From: Avipropionibacterium sp050157065
GTDB lineage: Bacteria > Actinomycetota > Actinomycetes > Propionibacteriales > Propionibacteriaceae
Strand: one strand, 5' to 3'
Assembly: GCA_050157065.1 (NCBI GenBank)
Contig: CP189573.1
DNA length: 64,000 nt
Shown: positions 42,515 through 49,353 of the stretch, in pieces
How positions within the stretch are numbered: the stretch's first letter is position 1
Layout: each line of letters opens with the position of its first letter
The notes under the pieces: generated by a model
What the model was told of the DNA's origin: nothing
Databases searched by the model: none
Seen by the model: the letters and a program-made list of their open reading frames with translations, nothing else
Program-made: the position numbers and the translations under genes

Positions 42515-43135
42515 TCAGATCACCCCGGAGCGGGTGGCCAGCGCCACCGCGTGTGCCCTCGTTCGACAGTTCAGCTTCATCATGATGTCGTGCACCACGT
42601 TCTTGACGGTGCGCTCGGAGTACGACATCTCCTGGGCGATGTCCAACGTCTCGGCGCCCTCGGCCAGTCGGCGCAGCACGTCCCGCTCGCGCGTCGTGAG
42701 GGCCCCCGTACCGCCGAGGGCCACCGTGCGGGCGTACGACATCGCCCTGATCATCATTTCGGCCGGGGCGGTGGTGGAGCCGGCGCCGACCGTACGCAGG
42801 GTGTTCGTCAAGGTCTCCGGGGTGAGCTCGTCGTGACGCAGGATGGCGCGCACCCCCGACTCGATCAACAGTGGGATCTCCCCGGCCTGGTCCTCGCGCA
42901 TCGTGACCACCACCCGGGTCGGACGCCCGGTGACGAGCCTGATCACGTGCCGCAGCACGCCGGCGTCGAGTTCAACGATGAACAGTCCGACACCGTCCAG
43001 TCTGGGCACGGGCCGCAGCCCTGCGCTCTCCCCGATCACGGTGAACCCGTCGGCCGTCAACGACGCCGCCATCCCTCGCCGGATGATCGCGTGCTGGTCG
43101 TCCAACCACACCGTGGCATACAACCCCGTCTCCAC
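42515..43135 (-). CDS. LuxR/NarL-type regulator with atypical receiver (eCIS locus)
   Basis: A 206-residue protein. The receiver part has the acidic pair (TVWLDDQHAIIRRGM), but the phosphoacceptor strand reads GLFIVELDAGV, with Glu where Asp is expected, a possible phosphomimic. The C-terminal LuxR helix-turn-helix is intact (LTTRERDVLRRLAEGAETLD, YSERTVKNVVHDIMMKLN). The GTG start is preceded by GAAGG at very short spacing, so the exact start is unsure. An AT-rich AATATTTT stretch upstream (43179-43192) may be a promoter. It heads the ATPase-terminator operon and is the likely regulator of the locus. Confidence 0.82.
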   Translation of the reverse strand: METGLYATVWLDDQHAIIRRGMAASLTADGFTVIGESAGLRPVPRLDGVGLFIVELDAGVLRHVIRLVTGRPTRVVVTMREDQAGEIPLLIESGVRAILRHDELTPETLTNTLRTVGAGSTTAPAEMMIRAMSYARTVALGGTGALTTRERDVLRRLAEGAETLDIAQEMSYSERTVKNVVHDIMMKLNCRTRAHAVALATRSGVI

Positions 43136-43286
43136 CTTCAGAGTTATAGCCCAACCCTGCCGCTACCGGAAGACCTGCTCCAATATTTTCATTAGTTCGT
43201 GTTGTTTGGATCGTTTCTGTCCGGCACGACGGCCGCTGGGCGAGCGTTGCACCACCGCATGCCGGGCTCCGTGCCAGACTGATCCG

Positions 43287-44507
43287 GTGAAGCCGATCAC
43301 CCAGTCGAGCAAGTTGAAGGACGTCCGCTACGACGTCCGCGGTCCGATCCTGGTCGAGGCCCAGCGCCTGGAGGCTGCCGGCCACCGGATCCTGAAGCTC
43401 AACATCGGCAACCCTGCCCCCTTCGGCTTCGAGGCCCCGGCCGAGATCGTCAGCGCGATGATCCACGAGTTGCCGGAGGCCCAGGGCTACTCCGACTCCC
43501 GCGGCATCTACGGCGCCCGGACCGCGGTCGCGCAGTTCTACCAGCAGGAGGGACTGACCGAGACCACGCTGGACCAGGTGTTCATCGGCAACGGGGTCAG
43601 CGAGATGATCAGCCTGGTGCTGCAGGCCTTCCTCGACAACGGGGACGAGGTGCTGGTGCCGGCACCGGACTACCCGCTGTGGACGGGCATGGTCACGCTG
43701 GCCGGCGGCAAGGCCGTGCACTACAGCTGTGACGAGGCGAACGACTGGATGCCCGACCTGGCCGACATCGAGTCCAAGATCACCCCGGCGACCAAGGCCT
43801 TGGTGATCATCAACCCGAACAACCCGACCGGTGCGGTGTACTCCAAGCAGATGGTCGCCGACCTGGTCGACATCGCCCGACGCCACGACCTCACGGTGAT
43901 GTCGGACGAGATCTACGAGAAGATCCTGTACGACGATGCGGTCCACCACCATGCGGCGGCCGCCGCCGATGACGACGTGTTCTGCCTGACCTTCTCCGGG
44001 CTGTCGAAGGCCTACCGGGTCGCCGGCTACCGGGCCGGCTGGGTGATGGCCTCGGGCCCGACCTACCGGGCCGCGGACTTCCTGGAGGGCCTGACCCTGC
44101 TGGCCAACATGCGGATGTGCGCGAACGTCCCGGCCCAGCACGTGATCCAGACCGCCCTGGGTGGCCGCCAGTCGATCACCGAACTGATTCTGCCGGGCGG
44201 CCGGCTGCTGGAACAGCGGAACGTGGCGTACGACCTGCTCACCCGGATCCCCGGCGTCAGCTGCGTCAAACCGCAGGGGGCGCTGTACTGCTTCCCGCGA
44301 CTCGATCCGGAGGTCTACCCGATCGCCGACGACGAGAAGTTCGCGATCGACCTGCTGCGGGCGACCAAGATCCTGATCACCCATGGCACCGGGTTCAACT
44401 GGCCCCGCCCGGACCACTTCCGGCTGGTGACCCTGCCCAGCGTCGACGACCTCACCGAGGCGCTGGAGCGGATCGGCGAATACCTGACCTCCATCGCGCG
44501 CACCTGA
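43287..44507 (+). CDS. Alanine/aspartate-type aminotransferase (class I/II, AlaA-like)
   Basis: A 406-residue PLP enzyme, probably a glutamate-pyruvate transaminase. It shows the N-terminal DVRYDVRGPILVEAQRLEAA, LNIGNPAPFGFEAP, INPNNPTGAVYSKQM, and the PLP-Lys segment TFSGLSKAYRVAGYRAGW. The conserved C-terminal Arg region includes HGTGFNWPRPDHFRLVTLP. The GTG start at 43287 gives the family N-terminus; no strong ribosome-binding site is seen. It stands alone beside the injection-system locus, with a REP-like element behind it. Confidence 0.92.
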   Translation: MKPITQSSKLKDVRYDVRGPILVEAQRLEAAGHRILKLNIGNPAPFGFEAPAEIVSAMIHELPEAQGYSDSRGIYGARTAVAQFYQQEGLTETTLDQVFIGNGVSEMISLVLQAFLDNGDEVLVPAPDYPLWTGMVTLAGGKAVHYSCDEANDWMPDLADIESKITPATKALVIINPNNPTGAVYSKQMVADLVDIARRHDLTVMSDEIYEKILYDDAVHHHAAAAADDDVFCLTFSGLSKAYRVAGYRAGWVMASGPTYRAADFLEGLTLLANMRMCANVPAQHVIQTALGGRQSITELILPGGRLLEQRNVAYDLLTRIPGVSCVKPQGALYCFPRLDPEVYPIADDEKFAIDLLRATKILITHGTGFNWPRPDHFRLVTLPSVDDLTEALERIGEYLTSIART

Positions 44508-44530
44508 GCCGTCACACGGCAAGGCCCCCC

Positions 44531-44560
44531 GAGCTTGTCGAGGGGCCAGTCGAAGGGCGC
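44531..44560. repeat. REP-like repeat after the aminotransferase gene
   Basis: GAGCTTGTCGAGGGGCC followed by AGTCGAAGGGCGC is the inverse version of the motif at 14.7 kb. It lies between convergent genes, where it could form part of a bidirectional terminator. Similar pieces occur at 57995-58049. Confidence 0.5.
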
Positions 44561-44579
44561 CGATGCCCCCGGACCGAGA

Positions 44580-45002
44580 TCAGGCCGGACTGGTGGTGTG
44601 ACTGGGCTGGTTCATCCGGATGTTGTTGCCGAACGGATCACGGAAGCCGAAGTCGATTCCGTACGGCTGCTCCGTCGGCTCCTCCGGCACGTCGACTCCC
44701 TTGGTCTTCAGCTCGGCGTGGGCGGCCCGGGCGTCGTCGGTGGTGAAGAACAAGGTGCCACCGGAAGCGCCCTTGGTCACCATGGCGCGGACCGCCTCGG
44801 CGGTCTCGGGGTCGTACCCGGGCGGTCCGGGCTTCTCGAGCAGGATCTCCCGGTCGGTGCCGGGGACCTTGACGGTCAGCCACCTCATCGGACCGAAGTC
44901 CACGTCGGCGGACACCTCGAGCCCGAGCGTGTTCACGTAGAAGTCGAGGGCTTGATCCTGGTCGGTGACGAAGATCTGCGAAATGGTCAGGTTGTTGATC
45001 AT
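44580..45002 (-). CDS. VOC (glyoxalase/dioxygenase) family protein
   Basis: A 140-residue two-module VOC protein. MINNLTISQIFVTDQDQALD then FYVNTLGLEVSADVDFG and the closing YGIDFGFRDPFGNNIRM are typical of glyoxalase/bleomycin-resistance folds. Length is normal. It follows an AraC-type regulator gene on the same strand with a 34-base gap and is probably its target. The substrate is unknown. Confidence 0.9.
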   Translation of the reverse strand: MINNLTISQIFVTDQDQALDFYVNTLGLEVSADVDFGPMRWLTVKVPGTDREILLEKPGPPGYDPETAEAVRAMVTKGASGGTLFFTTDDARAAHAELKTKGVDVPEEPTEQPYGIDFGFRDPFGNNIRMNQPSHTTSPA

Positions 45003-45036
45003 GGAACCACCCTAGGAGTACGTCGCTGGGTTCTGC

Positions 45037-45474
45037 TTATCCGAAACTGCTCTGCTGGCACCCGACGACCCAGTGCTCCGACGGTCGCGCCCACCGCATC
45101 GTGAAGCACGACGGCACGTCGGGCAACCGACCCCGGCGGCGGTAGGTGCTGGGGCTCTCCCCCACTATCGCGGTGAAGGTCCGGCTGAAGGTGCCCAAGC
45201 TCGAAAAACCGACCTCGAAGCAGATCTCGGTGACCGACTGGTTGCCCTGCCGGAGCAGGAACATCGCCCGCTCGACCCGGCGCCGCTGCAGGTATCGATG
45301 CGGTGTCTCGGCGAACACGGCCCGAAAGCTGCGGCTGAAGTGGGCGGGTGAGACGTGGGCCGCCGCCGCCATGGCAGGCACGTCGAGGGGTTCGGCGAAG
45401 GCCCGGTCCATCATGTCTCTGGCGCGCAGCATCCTGCGGTTCAGGTCCTCCTGTGCCTCGCCCACAGCCACCAC
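45037..45474 (-). CDS. AraC-type regulator, DNA-binding domain only
   Basis: A 145-residue protein consisting of little more than the double helix-turn-helix of the AraC family: PAMAAAAHVSPAHFSRSFRA, VFAETPHRYLQRRRVERAM, and VTEICFEVGFSSLGTFSRTF. No ligand-binding domain is present. A short Trp/Cys-containing tail follows. Such small AraC proteins often sit beside VOC genes, as here. The GTG start is one of two possible, 9 bases apart. Confidence 0.88.
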   Translation of the reverse strand: MVAVGEAQEDLNRRMLRARDMMDRAFAEPLDVPAMAAAAHVSPAHFSRSFRAVFAETPHRYLQRRRVERAMFLLRQGNQSVTEICFEVGFSSLGTFSRTFTAIVGESPSTYRRRGRLPDVPSCFTMRWARPSEHWVVGCQQSSFG

Positions 45475-45657
45475 TCTAGGTGCGACGACGCCACCGGCCG
45501 CACGGGCGCTCTCCTCAGATTCCGTAGAGCGACCGGTCGACGGGGCTGGAACGGGGACGCCCCGCCGAGGTTGCGCCGTCGGACCAGGTCGACCGGTCGC
45601 TTTGCGGAATTCGGGCCGGCCGAGGTGACCGGACCGTGGCTCGGTGCGCCGCCGACC

Positions 45658-48600
45658 TCAGCCTTCGGCCGGCTCCGGCTCGTCCTGGGCAGCCGTGGCC
45701 GCCGCGGTCGGGGTTGGCTGGTCGGGCTCCGCTGCCGACTCGCCGGTCGACGTGGGCTCGGCCGTCGACGGTGCCCCCGGATCCGGGACGGCCACCGCCG
45801 CCTCCTCAGGTGCACCACTGGACGTGGTTGCCGTACCGGTCACCAACGCTTCCAGCGCGGCGGCGACATCGTCTCGCGGCTGCACCGCAGCCGCAGTGGT
45901 CTGCTCCCGTTCGGCTTCCTTGGGCTCGTCACCGTGGTCCTTGCGCAACGACGCCGGGGGCGGCGGCATCACCTTGGGCAGCGGCTGCCGCGGCGGCGCC
46001 TTCGGGGTGTCGGCCTGACGGCGCTTGTTGCCACCGTTGCCGCCTCCCCCGGTGCTGCCTCCCCCGTTGCCGTTGCCACCGTTGCCGTTGCCGCCGCCCT
46101 TGCCACCGCGGTTGCGGCCCCGGCCGTGGTGCTGGCTGTCGTCCTGCTCGGGGATGACCGGCAGGTCGTGGGCCACGTGGCCGCGGCCGTTGCAGTGCTC
46201 GCACGGCGTGGTGAACGCCTCGCCGAGCCCGATGCCGATCCGCTTCCGGGTCATCTGCACCAGGCCGAGGCTGGTCACCTCGGCGACCTGGTGGCGGGTG
46301 CGGTCACGTCCCAGGCACTCGACCAGTCGACGCAGCAGGAGCTCGCGGTTGCTGGGCAGCACCATGTCGATGAAGTCGATCACGATGATGCCGCCGACGT
46401 CGCGGAGCCGGAGCTGCCGGACGATCTCCTCGGCCGCCTCCAGGTTGTTGCTGGTGACGGTCGCCTCGAGATTGCCGCCGCTGCCGGTGAACTTGCCGGT
46501 GTTGACGTCGATCACCGTCATCGCCTCGGTGCGGTCGATGATCAACGAACCACCCGAGGGCAGGTGCACCTTGCGGTCCAACGCCTTCGCGATCTGTTCG
46601 TCGATCCGGTTCGCCGCGAACACGTCACCCTCATCGGTGTTCCACTGCTTGACGCGATCGACCAGGTGCGGCGCCACGTGCTGGACGTACGCGAGCACGT
46701 TGTCGTACGCGTCGTCGGAGCTGCCGTTGCCGCTGATGACGAGTTCGCCGAAGTCCTCGGTGAACAGGTCACGCACGATCCGTACGGTCTGGTCCGGCTC
46801 GGTGTAGAGGGCCTGTGGGGCGCCGCCGTTCTTGACCTTCTTCTCGATGGCCTCCCACTGCGCCTTCAGCCGGGTGACGTCGCGGACCAGCTCGTCCTCG
46901 CTGGCGCCTTCGGCTGCGGTCCGTACGATCACGCTGGCCTGGTCGCCGACGTGGTCGGCCAGCACCTGCTTGAGCCGCTTGCGCTCGTTCTCCGGCAGCT
47001 TGCGGGAGATCCCCGAGAGGTGGCCCCCGGGCGAGTACACGATGTAGCGGCCGGGCAGTGAGATGTGGTTGGTGAGCCGGGCACCCTTGGCCCCGATCGG
47101 GTCCTTGGTGACCTGCACCAGGATTGTCTGCCCCGACTTCAGCGCGCTCTCGATCTGGCGATTCTTGCTGTCGCGGGAGTCCCAGTCGACCTCGCCGGCG
47201 TAGAGCACGGCATTGCGGCCCTGGCCGATGTCGATGAAGGCGGCCTCCATCGACGGCAGCACGTTCTGCACCTTGCCGAGGTAGACGTTGCCGATCAGTG
47301 ACCGGGTCGAACTCTGGTCGACGTAGTGCTCGACCAGGATGTCGTCCTCGAGGACGGCGATCTGGGCCATGTCCTCGCGCTGCCGGATGATCATGCTGCG
47401 CTTCACCGACTCACGGCGGGCGAGGAACTCGGCCTCGCTCAGCACCGGTGCGCGGCGGCGTCCGGCTTCGCGACCCTCGCGGCGTCGCTGACGCTTCGCC
47501 TCCAACCTGGTGGAGCCGTCGATGCCGGTGACCGCGTCATTCGCGCGGCGGCGGGCCGTCTCGTCGCTGTCCTCCCCACCACGGCGGCGACGACGCCGAC
47601 GACGACGTCGCCCGCCATCAGCCGAGTCGTCGTTGCCGTCGTCGTTCCCGGACTGGTCGGTCGAGGACGTCTCGGACTTGTCTGCCTGCTCGTTGCCGGA
47701 AGCGCCCTCGGCACTGCCGTCGCCGGCGTCGGAGTCGCCATCGTTGTCATCGTCGCCACCACCGCGACGGCGGCGGCGGCCACCCCGGCGACGACGCCGC
47801 CGACGACCGCCGGCTCCGTCACCGTCGGTGTCGCCGTCCTGGCCCTCCGCGTCATCGGAGTCGTTCTCGGCGTCGGAGTCGTCGGCCTCCGAGCCCTGGG
47901 CCCCCGAGTCATTCGACTCGGAACCCTCCGACGCGGCATCCTTCGACTCGGTCTCCTTCGAGCCGGCCTTGGCGTCGGAGCCGGTGGCGTCACCGGTCGA
48001 GGCGTCATCACCCTGCGCATCTGCGTCGGCAGCGGCTGGGTCGGCTTCCTCGGCCTCGGTCTCCTCGGCCACCTCGGCCCCGTCCTCCGCCTTGGTCGGC
48101 CGAAGCGCGGTGAGATCGATCTGAGGGACCGCGAACGGATCCGACACCGGGCGTCGCCGGCTGCGGCTGCGGGACGTGCGTGAGGCACGGTCGGCCTGAT
48201 CGCCGTCCGGCTGGGTGGTGTCGGCATCGGTACCGGTCTGGTCGGCGGCAACCGACGTGGCAGCCTCGGCCTGAGGTCCGGCCGCGACCGTGTCGGCCTT
48301 GTCGGAGTCGGCCTTGTCGGAGTCGGCCTTGTCACCGCTGTCCTTGGCCGCGGCACTGCGTCGGCCACGCGTGGAGGTGGTGGCCTTGCGCGTACGGCGT
48401 CGCGTGCCGGACTCGGCCGGCGCGGTCTCGGCACCGTCGGCCTTCGCGTCATCGGCCTTCGCGTCATCGACCTTCGCGTCATCGACCTTCGCGTCATCGA
48501 CCTTCGCGTCATCGACCTTCGCGTCGTCGACCTTCGCGTCGTCGGCCTTCGCGTCGTCGACCTTCGCGTCATCGACCTTGGCGCCGTCGGTGTCGACCTT

Positions 48601-48954
48601 GGCATCGTCGGTGTCGGCCGACCGGGTCGCCGCGGTCTTCGTGGGGGCACCGGCCTTGCGGCGGGCGGTACGACGACGTCCCACAGGGGCGTCGAAGACC
48701 GGGTCGTCGGCGACCTGCGGCTGACGGGCCTCTCCCTCGTCAACGGTCTCGGCGACCGGCGCGGCAGCAGCGGGCTGCTCCGAAGCAGCCACGGTCGCGG
48801 GCTGGGCCGTCCCAGCAGCGTCGGTCGGGGCGGCGGGTGACTCGGCCGGTGGCCCGGCGGGCCGACTGGCGGCGCGACGACGCCGACGTGGAGCGGGCTG
48901 TGCCGCCTCGTCCGCGGTGTTCTGGGTGTTCTGATCTGACTCGTGCTCGAGCAT
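45658..48954 (-). CDS. rne: Ribonuclease E/G with long repeat-rich N-terminus
   Basis: A 1098-residue endoribonuclease that processes rRNA and starts mRNA decay. The first 500 residues are disordered and highly charged, with tandem VDDAK repeats and Arg-rich patches (RRRRRRGGRRRR) that can bind RNA. The S1 domain starts near EHYVDQSSTRSLIGNVYLGK. The catalytic region shows GGNLEATVTSNNLEAAEEIV and IVIDFIDMVLPSNRE. The zinc-link CEHCNGRGH follows. AGGAG precedes the ATG by 7 bases. A Gly/Asn-rich and acidic C-terminal tail is likely a partner-binding scaffold. It is isolated from rplU-rpmA. Confidence 0.95.
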   Translation of the reverse strand: MLEHESDQNTQNTADEAAQPAPRRRRRAASRPAGPPAESPAAPTDAAGTAQPATVAASEQPAAAAPVAETVDEGEARQPQVADDPVFDAPVGRRRTARRKAGAPTKTAATRSADTDDAKVDTDGAKVDDAKVDDAKADDAKVDDAKVDDAKVDDAKVDDAKVDDAKADDAKADGAETAPAESGTRRRTRKATTSTRGRRSAAAKDSGDKADSDKADSDKADTVAAGPQAEAATSVAADQTGTDADTTQPDGDQADRASRTSRSRSRRRPVSDPFAVPQIDLTALRPTKAEDGAEVAEETEAEEADPAAADADAQGDDASTGDATGSDAKAGSKETESKDAASEGSESNDSGAQGSEADDSDAENDSDDAEGQDGDTDGDGAGGRRRRRRRGGRRRRRGGGDDDNDGDSDAGDGSAEGASGNEQADKSETSSTDQSGNDDGNDDSADGGRRRRRRRRRRGGEDSDETARRRANDAVTGIDGSTRLEAKRQRRREGREAGRRRAPVLSEAEFLARRESVKRSMIIRQREDMAQIAVLEDDILVEHYVDQSSTRSLIGNVYLGKVQNVLPSMEAAFIDIGQGRNAVLYAGEVDWDSRDSKNRQIESALKSGQTILVQVTKDPIGAKGARLTNHISLPGRYIVYSPGGHLSGISRKLPENERKRLKQVLADHVGDQASVIVRTAAEGASEDELVRDVTRLKAQWEAIEKKVKNGGAPQALYTEPDQTVRIVRDLFTEDFGELVISGNGSSDDAYDNVLAYVQHVAPHLVDRVKQWNTDEGDVFAANRIDEQIAKALDRKVHLPSGGSLIIDRTEAMTVIDVNTGKFTGSGGNLEATVTSNNLEAAEEIVRQLRLRDVGGIIVIDFIDMVLPSNRELLLRRLVECLGRDRTRHQVAEVTSLGLVQMTRKRIGIGLGEAFTTPCEHCNGRGHVAHDLPVIPEQDDSQHHGRGRNRGGKGGGNGNGGNGNGGGSTGGGGNGGNKRRQADTPKAPPRQPLPKVMPPPPASLRKDHGDEPKEAEREQTTAAAVQPRDDVAAALEALVTGTATTSSGAPEEAAVAVPDPGAPSTAEPTSTGESAAEPDQPTPTAAATAAQDEPEPAEG
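48441..48580. repeat. 15-base tandem repeat inside rne, about 9 copies
   Basis: The unit CCTTCGCGTCATCGA (or GTCGA/ATCGG variants) recurs every 15 bases from 48441 to 48570, with a degenerate tenth copy to 48580. It encodes (V/A)DDAK repeats in the RNase E N-terminus. Near-perfect copies suggest recent slippage, so the copy number probably varies between strains. Confidence 0.9.
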
Positions 48955-48962
48955 GCATGCTC
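48949..48962. promoter_or_regulatory. Palindrome over the rne start codon
   Basis: GAGCATGCATGCTC is a perfect 14-base palindrome covering the rne ATG (48954-48952) and part of its AGGAG site. In the RNA it could form a short hairpin or dimer contact affecting translation. RNase E is autoregulated through its leader in other bacteria; here this is only a possibility. Confidence 0.4.
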
Positions 48963-49353
48963 CTTCACACGCGCCGCAGCGCGCGACTGGTACGCCGCCT
49001 CGGGGCGGCAAAGCTGGCGGTGTCGGCCGGGGGCCCGGTCACCGCGGTCGCACCTTGCGCGTCGCGGTCACTGCTGGACGGCGTCGTGAGCTGTCACCTC
49101 AACGACTCCCCGGTCGAGCTGTAGGGCACTGGGTGTGCTCCTCAACCTGTTCGCCAGTATCCCACACGCTGCACGAAAACCGCGACACGACCGCTGACAC
49201 GATCCCGCGTCGCGCTCGACACCGCGGCGCGACGATGACCGAGCACCCATCCCCACCACGCCCCGTGAGACAGGGCGGGGCCGGGCCACTCCCGCCCCGG
49301 TCCCCGCATAGACTGACGATCAGCGCCACCCGTCTCGCGGTCGGAGGAAGCAC
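48955..49353. other. Divergent intergenic region rne/xfp (about 400 bases)
   Basis: The gap holds the rne leader and promoter and the phosphoketolase promoter. No credible gene, riboswitch or RNA gene was recognised. A ribosome-binding site GGAGGAAG occurs just before xfp. The large leader on the rne side fits known long rne leaders but no conserved structure was identified. Confidence 0.4.

Noticed and set aside
48441..48580. CRISPR-like array
   Set aside because: The 15-base units are contiguous, without spacers, and encode an in-frame protein repeat.
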